NCBI RefSeq assembly: GCF_013170705.1
Contig: NZ_CP033334.1
Coordinates: 3,387,501-3,451,500 of the forward strand
Length of the DNA stretch: 64,000 bases
Direction of reading: 5' to 3'
Source: Mesorhizobium loti
Lineage (GTDB): Bacteria > Pseudomonadota > Alphaproteobacteria > Rhizobiales > Rhizobiaceae
Shown here: piece after piece, positions 17,412 through 25,388 of the stretch
Layout of the letters: every line of letters begins with the position of its first letter
Position numbering within the stretch: position 1 is the first letter of the stretch
Notes under the pieces: generated by a model
Databases searched by the model: none
What the model saw: the letters and a program-made list of their open reading frames with translations, nothing else
What the model was told of the DNA's origin: nothing
Program-made: the position numbers and the translations under genes

Positions 17412-18383
17412 ATGTTCAGCATGACACGCCGCACAGTGCTTCAATCCGCCGCCGCCGCCGCCGCCTTCGGTCTTGCCGGCAAGCTCGAGTTCACGCGTCC
17501 CGCTTTCGCGGAACTGCTGGTCGAGCCGACCATCGGCTTCTACAAATACACGGTCGGCGATATCGAGGTGACCGCCATCTATGACGGCATCTGGAAGAAG
17601 CCGCACGACCCGGCCTTCATCAAGGATGTCTCGGTCGACGAGACCAAGGCGGCGCTTGCCAAGGCGGGGCTGACCACCGACTTCATGCCCATCCCGCTCA
17701 CCGTCGTCGTGCTCAAGATGGGCGGCAAGCTGATCATGATGGATGCCGGCTCGGGCGTCGGCCAGTGGCAGGCCAATGCCACGCATCTGCCGGCCAACAT
17801 GGCCGCCGCCGGCATCGACTACAAGGCGATCGACACCATCATGATCTCGCATTTCCACCCCGACCATGTCTGGGGCCTGATGGAGAAGGGCACCAACACG
17901 CCGGTGTTCCCCAATGCCGAGCTGATCGTCAACGCGACCGAGTACAATTGGTGGACCGATCCGAGCCGGCTGGCCAAGCTGCCCGAGGGCCGCAAGCCGG
18001 CGGGCAAGCGCATCGCCGAAAACTTCCCGAAATGGAAGAACTGGAAGCTGGTCCAGGACGGCGCGGAAGTGGCGCCCGGCATCCAGATCATCGCAGCACC
18101 CGGCCACACGCCGGGACATTCCGTCTACCTCGCCAATTCCGGCAAGGAGCAGCTGATGATCTCGGCCGACACCATGTATGTGCCGGCCCTTCTGGCGCCG
18201 CATCCGGAATGGCAGGGCAGCTACGACCAGGACGGGCCCACCGCCATTACCACGCGCCACAAGATCATCGACCGGGTGATCGCGGACAACATCCGCATTT
18301 CCGGTTCGCACTTCCCGTTCCCCGGCACCGGCGTCTTCGTCAAGGACGGCAGCGCCTACGGCTTCACACCCGTTCAAATTTGA
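17412..18383 (+). CDS. Exported MBL-fold metallo-hydrolase
   Basis: A 323-residue metallo-beta-lactamase-fold hydrolase. The N-terminus MTRRTVLQSAAAAAAFGLAG is a twin-arginine-like export signal followed by an Ala-rich core and AFA. The metal motif HxHxDH appears as SHFHPDHVWG, followed later by GHTPGHS and SGSHFPFPGTG. The fold serves lactonases, glyoxalases, sulfatases and others, so the substrate is open; periplasmic action is expected. AGGAGACC precedes the ATG at 17412. It is followed within 31 bp by a TPR protein and then DoxX, likely one unit. Confidence 0.9.
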   Translation: MFSMTRRTVLQSAAAAAAFGLAGKLEFTRPAFAELLVEPTIGFYKYTVGDIEVTAIYDGIWKKPHDPAFIKDVSVDETKAALAKAGLTTDFMPIPLTVVVLKMGGKLIMMDAGSGVGQWQANATHLPANMAAAGIDYKAIDTIMISHFHPDHVWGLMEKGTNTPVFPNAELIVNATEYNWWTDPSRLAKLPEGRKPAGKRIAENFPKWKNWKLVQDGAEVAPGIQIIAAPGHTPGHSVYLANSGKEQLMISADTMYVPALLAPHPEWQGSYDQDGPTAITTRHKIIDRVIADNIRISGSHFPFPGTGVFVKDGSAYGFTPVQI

Positions 18384-18413
18384 ACGGGCAACCCAAACCA
18401 AGCGAGAAAGACA

Positions 18414-18893
18414 ATGAAACAATCCTATCTGGGCAAGCACGCCCTCTACGGCCTGCTCGGCGCCATTGCCGTGCTGACCGTGGTTCCCGTCGCGACCATC
18501 ATGCCGGCCTATGCGGTCGACGACATCGAGGGCGCCGACGCGCCCGACCTGACCGCCGTCCAGGCCAAGATCGCCGCCAAGGACTACAAGGGCGCGCTGG
18601 CCGATCTGCGCGACCTCGCGCAGGACAACCAGCAGGCCGACGTCTACAATCTGCTCGGCTTCACGCTGCGCAAGACCGGCGACACCGCCACCGCGCTGAC
18701 CTATTACAACAAGGCGCTGGAGCTGAAGCCCGACCACAAGGCCGCCCGCGAATATCTGGGCGAGCTCTATGTCGAGACCGGCGACATGGCCAAGGCCAAG
18801 GAGCAGCTGGCCTCGCTGCAGAAACTCTGCCCCGCCGGCTGCGACGAGCTTTCCGACCTGCAAAAGGCCATCGACACCAAGGTGACGCAGTAA
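18414..18893 (+). CDS. TPR-repeat periplasmic protein
   Basis: A 159-residue protein with an N-terminal membrane/signal segment (about 10-33, ending MPAYA) and at least two tetratricopeptide repeats (ADVYNLLGFTLRKTGDTATA and AREYLGELYVETGDMAKAKE), followed by a Cys pair in KLCPAGCDEL. TPRs normally mediate protein contacts. Its place right after the exported MBL hydrolase suggests a periplasmic partner of that enzyme. A close TPR-MBL association is an inference. Confidence 0.85.
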   Translation: MKQSYLGKHALYGLLGAIAVLTVVPVATIMPAYAVDDIEGADAPDLTAVQAKIAAKDYKGALADLRDLAQDNQQADVYNLLGFTLRKTGDTATALTYYNKALELKPDHKAAREYLGELYVETGDMAKAKEQLASLQKLCPAGCDELSDLQKAIDTKVTQ

Positions 18894-19165
18894 GACCGCG
18901 ACCCATTTCCTTTCCCTCCGCGGGGGCGGGGGAGAGGTGGCCGCGACGCGGCCGGAGTGGGGGACCGGGACTGACCGCTCCAGTCCCCCACCACCAGTTC
19001 GGGCGCTCGTGGCTGGCGCCCCTTGCCGGAGCCGGCGCCTCTCCCTCGAGCCGGCTCCGGCCTTTTCGAAGATCACATCCGGCAGGCGCCGTTTTGGTGC
19101 GTCCTACGCGGGCGGCGCCCACCTGTTACCAAAATTGGCCCGTGCCCAAAAATTGGAGGCTGACC
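18894..19165. repeat. Intergenic region with GC-rich inverted repeats
   Basis: No gene is visible. The stretch 18950-19000 holds a stem of the type GTGGGGGACxGGGACTG paired with CAGTCCCCCACC, and 19035-19065 contains GAGCCGGCTCCGGC-like self-complementary sequence. This looks like another intergenic mosaic repeat rather than an insertion sequence. It separates the TPR and DoxX genes and may weaken read-through. Confidence 0.5.
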
Positions 19166-19687
19166 ATGACACCCAATGACATCGCCGCGAAGCTCACCGG
19201 CCTCGCCACGAAATACCACATCAGGGACGTGACCCTGCTTGCCGGCCGCCTGCTCATGTCCTTCATCTTCCTGCATGAGGGCGTGACGCTGGCCACCCAT
19301 TTCGACGGCGCCGCCAAGGCGATGGCCGCGCAAGGCGTCGGGCTGCCGCTGTTCGTCGCCACCATCGCGCTGCAGCTGGGGGCGGGGCTCTCGGTGGCGA
19401 CAGGCCTGCTGACGCGGTTGGGCGGCATCGGGCTCGGCCTGTTCTGCCTGTCCACGGCCTTGCTGTTCCACGTCAACTTCGCCAACCAGAACGAACTGCT
19501 GCATTTCGAAAAGGACCTGGCCATATCGGGCGGCATGTTCGTGCTGGCCGCCGTCGGCGCCGGCACGCTCTCGCTGGACTGGCTGCTGGCCCGCTATCTG
19601 GAAAAGCGCCGGCGCGACAAGGAAATGGTCAACGCATTGCTGGCCGTGGAGAACCAGTTCTCCCTGGAGGTGCGGTTGCCGGTTTGA
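19166..19687 (+). CDS. DoxX family membrane protein
   Basis: A 173-residue inner-membrane protein with four hydrophobic helices and the DoxX-type start VTLLAGRLLMSFIFLHEGV and central LGAGLSVATGLLTRLGG. DoxX relatives are found in thiosulfate:quinone oxidoreductase and in oxidative-stress membrane complexes, but most are uncharacterised. GGAGG is six bases before the ATG at 19166. It follows the MBL-TPR pair and precedes a third DUF680 gene. A link to a periplasmic redox process is only suggested by context. Confidence 0.88.
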   Translation: MTPNDIAAKLTGLATKYHIRDVTLLAGRLLMSFIFLHEGVTLATHFDGAAKAMAAQGVGLPLFVATIALQLGAGLSVATGLLTRLGGIGLGLFCLSTALLFHVNFANQNELLHFEKDLAISGGMFVLAAVGAGTLSLDWLLARYLEKRRRDKEMVNALLAVENQFSLEVRLPV

Positions 19688-19963
19688 GGCACGCGGGGCC
19701 GCATTCCACGCAAAATTCCACTCCGGCGGCGGGTTTTACCACGCCGCCTACCACGCCCGCACAAACACCAGGCCCTTATTGAAGCGGCCAACAGCGCAAC
19801 AACGAACCGACACGGTCGTGCGCTGACAGCCGGACATCGCAAGGACCCCGTGAGGGTGGCGGTTGGCCGGTTTCGCCTGAAGAGCAGCAAACACGGTCCC
19901 ATGAAACGCGGGCGGGCGGCGCGTCGGGGCCAGATGTCAACTTCAAGAAGATGGAAAACTGAA

Positions 19964-20209
19964 ATGAAGAAGATCGTATTGACCATTGCCTCACTGCTGT
20001 TTGCATCCGGCATGGCCTTTGCCGGCAGCGACCATTTCGGCTCGGACTTCGTCCCCGCCGCCGGCGGCTACCCGGCCACCCATGCGATGATGTCCGGCGC
20101 CAAGGCGGTCGACCCGCGCGTCACCCACAGCATCACCGACAGCGCGGCGTCGGGGCAGCCGCGCCTCGACATGCCGGCCGATTCCGGCCAGGGCATCTGG
20201 GGCCACTGA
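19964..20209 (+). CDS. DUF680 small secreted protein (copy 3)
   Basis: An 81-residue DUF680 paralogue: MKKIVLTIASLLFASGMAFA signal peptide, then GSDHFGSDF and an acidic, glycine-rich tail ending QGIWGH. The last residues resemble the SLWGR end of copy 1, which suggests the C-terminus is also conserved. I start at ATG 19964. The upstream 276 bp (19688-19963) shows no gene. Confidence 0.85.
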   Translation: MKKIVLTIASLLFASGMAFAGSDHFGSDFVPAAGGYPATHAMMSGAKAVDPRVTHSITDSAASGQPRLDMPADSGQGIWGH

Positions 20210-20346
20210 CACCAAGGCCGTCCACGACGGCCGGCATCCAGGCGGCGGGCTTGCCCCGCCGCCTGGATCATTTTTGCGCCCGGCTCCGCCCGGCGCCTCG
20301 CTTCATCCAGCAATTCAACCCTGGCCAGCGATCACGCAAAATTTTT

Positions 20347-20371
20347 GGATCATTCGCGCAGGCGCGGCGTT
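20347..20371 (+). promoter_or_regulatory. Possible EcfG-type stress promoter (one mismatch)
   Basis: GGATC-N16-CGTT, one mismatch from the rhizobial general-stress sigma (EcfG) consensus GGAAC-N16/17-CGTT. Its -10-like element ends 27 bp before the DUF2934 start at 20399. Two closer matches occur in the next 5 kb. Confidence 0.4.
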
Positions 20372-20398
20372 CTTCCCGAACACCAAGGGAGAACGACG

Positions 20399-20722
20399 AT
20401 GACCGACGACCGCAACGACAAGATCCGAGACCGCGCCTACGCCATCTGGCAACGCGAAGGCGGCGCCCATGGCGACCACGAGCGGCACTGGCACCAGGCC
20501 GAAATGGAGATCGACAGGGAATCCGCCCTGCCGCTGACAGCCGACGACGCGCTGCCGCAGACCCGCGAAATCGCCAGCACCGACGTGCTGGAGGTCGAGC
20601 AACTGGCCGTGCGCACTGGCATATCGGGCGACGAGGCGCAGGCCCTGATCGACCGCCTGGGCACCGACCGCGCCGCGATCGAGCAGGCCGCGCGCGGCCT
20701 GAAGGCGAGGCGAAAATCCTGA
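20399..20722 (+). CDS. DUF2934 domain protein
   Basis: A 107-residue soluble protein. Residues about 6-40 match DUF2934 (IRDRAYAIWQREG then HERHWHQAEMEI). Residues about 68-105 (AVRTGISGDEAQALIDRLG) resemble a DUF3606-like helical pair. Both occur in small stress-related proteins of Rhizobiales; function unknown. AAGGGAGAACG precedes the ATG at 20399. A decayed copy of this gene and its downstream neighbour lies at 25474-25676. Confidence 0.85.
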   Translation: MTDDRNDKIRDRAYAIWQREGGAHGDHERHWHQAEMEIDRESALPLTADDALPQTREIASTDVLEVEQLAVRTGISGDEAQALIDRLGTDRAAIEQAARGLKARRKS

Positions 20723-20746
20723 TCGATCCTAACTGGGGAGAGCGAG

Positions 20747-20896
20747 ATGATCCGCAAACTCAAGGACGGAAAATACCGGCTTTATTCCCGCAAGAAGGAC
20801 GAGAAGACCGGGAAACGGCGCAACCTGGGCACGTTCGAGACGCGGGAAGCGGCGGAGAAGCATGAGAAGGAGGTGCAGTATTTTAAGCGGCATTGA
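20747..20896 (+). CDS. Small basic protein (49 aa), conserved hypothetical
   Basis: A 49-residue Lys/Arg-rich protein (MIRKLKDGKYRLYSRKKDE, ending VQYFKRH) starting at ATG 20747 behind GGGGAGAG and 24 bp after the DUF2934 stop. The strong basic character and the KTGKRRNLGTFETREAAEKH stretch look like a small nucleic-acid-binding or ribosome-associated protein. The same C-terminus recurs in the decayed copy at 25591-25676, which supports its being a real gene. Function unknown. Confidence 0.75.
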   Translation: MIRKLKDGKYRLYSRKKDEKTGKRRNLGTFETREAAEKHEKEVQYFKRH

Positions 20897-21037
20897 GGGC
20901 TTGCCTGCGACCGTCGCGATGGTGACGCAGACAACAAGTCTTGCCAGATGACTCTCGTCGCTGCCGTTTGGCCTCGACAGCAAGGAGAATGAACCAGGCG
21001 ATAGCGGACTCGCGAAAGGAAGCTGCGGTCGGCCTGC

Positions 21038-21397
21038 TTATCCGAAGAGCGCGAACCGCAACGAAAGGTCGAGTTTCTCTTTCGAGTAAGGTTTGGCAAT
21101 AATCATCGCTCCCTTGGCGAAGTCTGCCGCACCGTCGCCATATCCAGTGGCGCATACAATCGGGATACCCCGAAGCCGCAAAGCCTCGGCAACGCGCTCG
21201 CTCCGCTCACCTCGTATATTGATGTCCAGGACAGCCGCGTCGATTTCCTGGGTCTCAATGATTGCAATAGCGCCGTCGATGGTGGTCGCAGGACCAATGA
21301 CAGTGGCCCCCAGCTCAATCAGAAAATCCTCGGCCAACATGGCAATCAGGGATTCGTCTTCGACGATGAGCACACGTCGGCCTGACAGTGTTGTCAT
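21038..21397 (-). CDS. Single-domain response regulator receiver
   Basis: A 119-residue stand-alone receiver domain. VEDES carries the acidic pocket, D58 (AVLDINIRG) is the phospho-acceptor and IIAKPYSKEKL holds the conserved Lys. There is no output domain, as in relay or sink receivers of general-stress and chemotaxis circuits. Its ATG at 21397 overlaps the stop of the HWE kinase gene (ATGA), so kinase and receiver are translated together, and the kinase is the probable phospho-donor. Confidence 0.92.
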   Translation of the reverse strand: MTTLSGRRVLIVEDESLIAMLAEDFLIELGATVIGPATTIDGAIAIIETQEIDAAVLDINIRGERSERVAEALRLRGIPIVCATGYGDGAADFAKGAMIIAKPYSKEKLDLSLRFALFG

Positions 21398-23292
21398 TGC
21401 GGCATCCTCCCCTCCATCAGGGGGGCATCTATCCTGCAGACAAGGCCCTGAGGCTGGAAATCCATCGCGACCTCCGCCTCGAGATCTGCGGCCAATCCTC
21501 GCTCGAGGAGGCGAGAGCCAAAGCCTCGCTTGGCCGGAGACGAAACGGCGGGACCTCCGAGTTCGCTCCAGACAAGCTTGAGCCTCGGCTTGGGCTGGTC
21601 GCTGAGAAACCACTCGACCGAAATCTTGCCGGCCTCGTTTGAAAGGGCGCCGTACTTCACGGCGTTTGTCAGCAGCTCATGGAAAGCGAGCGCCAGGGAG
21701 AGAGCCTGGTTAGGCCGCAACAGAATTGCGGGTCCGGTCGTCGAAACCCGGTTGGAGAACGCGCCTCTGATCTGCAGGCTGTCGCGTACAAGCTGGTCCA
21801 AAGACGCATGTTCCCAACTGGTCTGCGTCAGGATGTCGTGCGCAGTCGACAGCGCCATCAGCCGGCCTTCGAACGCGGCATGGGCAACGGTGGCCTGCGT
21901 TCCCTTGAACGTCTGTTGTGCAATCCCCTGGACGACCGCCAGAGTGTTTTTCACCCGATGGTTTAGTTCGGCCATCAGCAGCTCTCTTTGTGCCTCCGAC
22001 CGCCTTCGTTCGCTGATGTCCACCACGGAGGCGAGCGCCATCATTCCTTCCCTCGTCTGAATCGGGCTGAGCCCAATCTCGACCGGCACCTCTTTTCCGT
22101 CCTTGCGCCGCGCATAGAGATCTCTGCCCGCACCCATCGGGCGCGCCTGCGGGGAGCTCCCATACCCCTGGCGAAAAACCGGATGGGAGCCACGAGAGCG
22201 ATCGGGGACCAGCATCTCGATGCCTTGCCCCACCATCTCCTCCCGCCCATAGCCAAACAGGGTTTCGGCATGAAGATTGACGAGAACGATGCGCCCCTCC
22301 TCGTCCGTCATCACCATACCGCTCGGGGCCGCCTCTACGGCCGAGCGAAACCGTTCCTCACTGTGGCGCATCGCCATCTCTGCCTGGTCACGTTCCGTGA
22401 CGTCGACATTTACCCCGATCAGCCCGCGGAATATGCCACTTGCGGAGAAGTGGGGACGGGCGGTCGTGAGCAGAACGCGGTACTCGCCCTTGCAATTTCG
22501 GTAGCGGCCCTGGACCGAGACGGCTGTCTGCGTAGACAAGGCCTGCATCATCCGAGTCCCAATTTCGGCAGCATCATCTGGATGAATGGTCGGGTGCCAA
22601 TTGAACGTCGGGATATCATCGGTCTCGACGCCCCAGAACTCGCGTAGCATCATGTTCAGATTGGTGCATTTGCCCAAAGCGTCGCACGTCCAGATCATCA
22701 CCGGAGCGTGTTCCGACATAAGGCGAAATTGTTGCTCGGATGCTCGCAACTCTTCCTCGGCTAGCTTGCGCGCGTTCTCCGCCCGCGTCCGCTCCAGATA
22801 AAACCCGATCTGTCTGGCAATGGTCGTGGCGAGATCGATTTCATGGACGGCAAACGAATGCCGGCGTTCATAATAGGTCATGAATTTGCCCACCACCTCA
22901 CCTTGAACCGTCAATGGAATGAACGCCAAGCCAACAATGCCTTCGCTGGCAATCATCTCTTTGACGGCGGCTGGTTCATCCGTTTCGGCAATGTGTGAAA
23001 CGAGGATGGCCTCAGGGTTGCATTCGCCGACAACCCAGGGCGAGTGACCTTCCAGAGCTTTTCTGTAACGTTCCGACAGCCCGCGCCAGGCGACAAACCG
23101 CATCACGCCTGCCTCGTCGAAAAGCAGCAGGGACGCGCGTTCACACCCCAATCCGTCGCGAATGGCATCCAGACCAGCTTCAAAAGCTTCGTGACTTGCC
23201 TTTGCCCGGTACAGCCGATCCGTCAGCACGTAAAGCGCACTGAGTTCGTCCAGACGCTCTGCGAGCTTTTCGCCGCCCCCACCTAACTGCAA
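21394..23292 (-). CDS. HWE-family sensor histidine kinase (GAF-PAS-PAS)
   Basis: A 632-residue soluble sensor kinase. A GAF domain (about 15-175) is followed by two PAS domains (about 190-310 and 320-440) and an HWE kinase core: phospho-acceptor His in MAELNHRVKNTLAVVQGI, N-box AFHELLTNAVKYGALS and the W-x-E signature LVWSELGGP. I start at TTG 23292, with GGGAGGG six bases upstream and an EcfG promoter at 23339-23363. An earlier in-frame TTG at 23346 lies inside that promoter. HWE kinases commonly feed the PhyR-EcfG general stress response in Rhizobiales. It has no membrane segment, so the signal is probably internal. Confidence 0.92.
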   Translation of the reverse strand: MQLGGGGEKLAERLDELSALYVLTDRLYRAKASHEAFEAGLDAIRDGLGCERASLLLFDEAGVMRFVAWRGLSERYRKALEGHSPWVVGECNPEAILVSHIAETDEPAAVKEMIASEGIVGLAFIPLTVQGEVVGKFMTYYERRHSFAVHEIDLATTIARQIGFYLERTRAENARKLAEEELRASEQQFRLMSEHAPVMIWTCDALGKCTNLNMMLREFWGVETDDIPTFNWHPTIHPDDAAEIGTRMMQALSTQTAVSVQGRYRNCKGEYRVLLTTARPHFSASGIFRGLIGVNVDVTERDQAEMAMRHSEERFRSAVEAAPSGMVMTDEEGRIVLVNLHAETLFGYGREEMVGQGIEMLVPDRSRGSHPVFRQGYGSSPQARPMGAGRDLYARRKDGKEVPVEIGLSPIQTREGMMALASVVDISERRRSEAQRELLMAELNHRVKNTLAVVQGIAQQTFKGTQATVAHAAFEGRLMALSTAHDILTQTSWEHASLDQLVRDSLQIRGAFSNRVSTTGPAILLRPNQALSLALAFHELLTNAVKYGALSNEAGKISVEWFLSDQPKPRLKLVWSELGGPAVSSPAKRGFGSRLLERGLAADLEAEVAMDFQPQGLVCRIDAPLMEGRMPQ

Positions 23293-23321
23293 CGCCGACC
23301 CTCCCTTAGGCGAATAGTTAT

Positions 23322-23507
23322 TTAGCAACGACGCATGTAACGCCAAGCAGTCGCTTTCGTTCCAATGCCCAGGTTTCGCAGATCATCGTCGGAGAGTTGA
23401 AGTGGGATCGCCAATCGCCTCGACACGGGACCGCCAGGTTCGCCGCACCAAAGCTGGCCTGTATGCAGGTTCAACATTGCGACATGGTCATGTCGAAATG
23501 TTTGCAT
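23322..23507 (-). CDS. Doubtful DUF1127-like small ORF
   Basis: A 61-codon reading frame whose second half (SRRLAIPLQLSDDDLRNLGI) resembles the LSDRxLRDIG part of DUF1127. Against it: no Shine-Dalgarno at the ATG, unremarkable codon use, and a strong promoter for the downstream kinase lies inside it. It may be a real short gene or a remnant. Confidence 0.3.
   Translation of the reverse strand: MQTFRHDHVAMLNLHTGQLWCGEPGGPVSRRLAIPLQLSDDDLRNLGIGTKATAWRYMRRC
23339..23363 (-). promoter_or_regulatory. EcfG-type general stress promoter for the HWE kinase
   Basis: On the minus strand GGAAC-N16-CGTT matches the rhizobial EcfG consensus exactly. The -10-like CGTT ends 47 bp upstream of the TTG start at 23292, which is itself preceded by GGGAGGG. 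This makes the kinase-receiver pair a probable member of the general stress regulon. Confidence 0.7.
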
Positions 23508-23566
23508 TCAAATGAGTTTCACGACGCTAATTCTTGGCCCCTCACTTGCGATCGTGGGAGGAAGTC

Positions 23567-23746
23567 ATGGGATCGCCCGAGCACGCCGTCGAGATCCTCC
23601 GCGACAAGAAGTGGACCGTCCGCGTCACGGCCTACGGCAGCACCTTGACCTTCCCATTCGAGGCCGAAAGCTATGCCCGCTCTTACGCGGATGGGCAGGC
23701 GTTCCGGCTTGGTGTCGAAGTCGCCGAATGCAAGAAGTGCGCCTGA
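23567..23746 (+). CDS. Small hypothetical protein (59 aa)
   Basis: A 59-residue protein beginning MGSPEHAVEILRDKKWTVRV at ATG 23567, with GGGAGGAAG six bases upstream. It is mixed alpha/beta with a C-terminal CKKC pair (AECKKCA). I do not recognise a family. It is the only plus-strand gene among minus-strand stress genes. Confidence 0.7.
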   Translation: MGSPEHAVEILRDKKWTVRVTAYGSTLTFPFEAESYARSYADGQAFRLGVEVAECKKCA

Positions 23747-23759
23747 CGGTGCCCGGCAA

Positions 23760-24425
23760 TCACATGTCGGGCGGATTGCGCGCCTCTTCATTGCGCACGA
23801 AATAGTCGCTTGCCAACGCCAGCACAGCCAGAAAGGCAGCGCCGTATCGCGCGAAGCCAAAGGCCTCGGCCGCTGCAATTTTAGCACCCCGCTTGTGCTC
23901 GCTGACGAATTGCGCCGCCACGTCCCGAACTTCGTCGGCGGCCTTACCGAACAGCGCCTGCTCTTTGGCTGTTGGCCGAAATGCCCGCCCGATGGCATGG
24001 CCTATGAAAAGACCTGCAGCGGAGCCGGCTATCGCCTTTGTCCGATCAATGTTTGAGACCACACTTCGCTGAGCTGCGTGGTAACGGCTTGGTCCAGCAT
24101 CGACATGCCCACCGCTGACGAGTGTTTCAATGTCAGCGCCGGCAACTCCAGCGGGGACATTCCCGCCAGCGCTTCTCCGTCCTGCATCGAAGACAGCAAC
24201 GGCACCCAAGGCCACAGCCGCCGCAGTGCCACCATTCTCCTTTACGGCATCCGTGACGCCACCAAGGACCCCGATCACCTTCTGCTTGGCGTAGTGCGTC
24301 GAGACTTGCACCAGATGGGTGGGTTGCAGCCGGCGGCTCAACTCGCTGACCGGCCCAAAAAGTGCCTGCCGTTCAGCGCGGCTTTGCACCAGTATATCCC
24401 GGATCTCATTGCTGGGTTGAGCCAT
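23760..24425 (-). CDS. DUF3618-like membrane-associated protein
   Basis: A 221-residue protein. The N-terminus (NEIRDILVQSRAERQALFGP, then SRRLQPTHLV) resembles DUF3618, usually next to holin-like envelope proteins. Later come hydrophobic stretches near 130-150 and 190-208 that could be membrane segments. It overlaps the 3' end of the holin-like gene by 20 bp and is third in the operon 25358-23760. The likely role is in an envelope stress complex; no catalytic motif is seen. Confidence 0.75.
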   Translation of the reverse strand: MAQPSNEIRDILVQSRAERQALFGPVSELSRRLQPTHLVQVSTHYAKQKVIGVLGGVTDAVKENGGTAAAVALGAVAVFDAGRRSAGGNVPAGVAGADIETLVSGGHVDAGPSRYHAAQRSVVSNIDRTKAIAGSAAGLFIGHAIGRAFRPTAKEQALFGKAADEVRDVAAQFVSEHKRGAKIAAAEAFGFARYGAAFLAVLALASDYFVRNEEARNPPDM

Positions 24426-24819
24426 AACGTAGTCCCTGCTTCAAAGCTGCGAGGTCTGTCCGCACCTGATTGACGGTCTCGACGGGCGTGATGGTCCATC
24501 CGATCAGAGCGCGCTTAGCCAGATAAAGAGAGAGTACCCCTGCGCCGATCAAAACGGCACCGACGATCAGGCAGGCAAACATCGCGCCGACCCCGAAATG
24601 GATCATCGCAAGGATGAGGAACTGGACCAAGGCGAATGCCGCCAGGACAAAGAACATGGCGGCAGCCACGCCGCATGCGCCCGACGAGACGATAGTCGAG
24701 GTCTTTGCCCGCATTTCCGCTTCGAGCAGACGAAGATCGAGGCGCATCAACGAAGCAAATTGGCTTACAGCTTCGCTGAGCACGCTCCCGAATGGCCGAT
24801 GGTCCGTTCCCTGATCCAT
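24406..24819 (-). CDS. Phage_holin_3_6 (YqjE-like) membrane protein
   Basis: A 137-residue protein with an amphipathic N-terminus (FASLMRLDLRLLEAEMRAKT) and two membrane helices (about 48-73 and 78-102), matching the Phage_holin_3_6/DUF1469 family that includes E. coli YqjE. In chromosomal operons it is an envelope stress protein, not a lysis holin. It lies 14 bp after the preceding gene and overlaps the DUF3618-like gene. There are no phage genes around it. Confidence 0.85.
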   Translation of the reverse strand: MDQGTDHRPFGSVLSEAVSQFASLMRLDLRLLEAEMRAKTSTIVSSGACGVAAAMFFVLAAFALVQFLILAMIHFGVGAMFACLIVGAVLIGAGVLSLYLAKRALIGWTITPVETVNQVRTDLAALKQGLRYGSTQQ

Positions 24820-24833
24820 GCTCTTGATCCTTC

Positions 24834-25358
24834 TCAGGACCGATCGGAGCTTCGCATGATCCGTGTCAGGACGACTCCGGCCATGATGCCGACGCCGAAA
24901 AAGGCTGCCGGCTGGCGCTGCGCGAACTTGGTGACGGAATCGAGCAATTCACCGACGTTGCGGTCCCTGATATCGGTCGAGATCCGCTCGACGCCTTCGG
25001 CAGCATTGCGCACCATGCTTGCGACCTGAGGCGACTGTTTCTCGATGCCGTCAGCCGCGTCCTTCACGGAATGGGCGATATTGGCGATCGCGTCGGCGCC
25101 TGCGGTCTTGTTTGACTCGACGGCGTCCTTGAAGGCGCCGGCGGCATTGGATGCCATGGACCCGGCATAGTCCTTGGCGTCGCTCGAAACCGAAGCCGCG
25201 GCATCTTTCAGATGCCCGGCGGTTTCTGCCGCACTCGTCTTCAACTTGGCGAGCGCCTCCTTGCTGTCGCCGGCGCGCTCAGCGCCCGTGTTGCCCTGCC
25301 AGCCATTCTCGTTGGCGATTCCTGATCCCGAAAGGTTGTCTGTATCTAAGGTGTTCAC
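24834..25358 (-). CDS. YqjD/ElaB-like stress protein with C-terminal membrane anchor
   Basis: A 174-residue protein that starts at GTG 25358 behind AGGAG. The body (about 30-140) is a long Ala/Lys/Asp-rich helix with repeats such as AAETAGHLKDAAASVSSDAK, like LEA-type or DUF883 proteins, and the C-terminus has one membrane helix (AAFFGVGIMAGVVLTRIM). This is the YqjD/ElaB layout, in which a C-terminal anchor ties a soluble helix to the inner membrane. It leads the operon with the holin-like and DUF3618-like genes and has an EcfG promoter at 25389-25413, so it is stress-induced. Confidence 0.8.
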   Translation of the reverse strand: MNTLDTDNLSGSGIANENGWQGNTGAERAGDSKEALAKLKTSAAETAGHLKDAAASVSSDAKDYAGSMASNAAGAFKDAVESNKTAGADAIANIAHSVKDAADGIEKQSPQVASMVRNAAEGVERISTDIRDRNVGELLDSVTKFAQRQPAAFFGVGIMAGVVLTRIMRSSDRS

Positions 25359-25388
25359 GGCGAGTCACTCCTGTGTTGATAGGAGGGG

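Noticed and set aside
24406-24819. Holin-like gene as a sign of prophage
   Set aside because: No lysin, terminase, integrase or structural gene is near; the YqjE-type operon context explains it.
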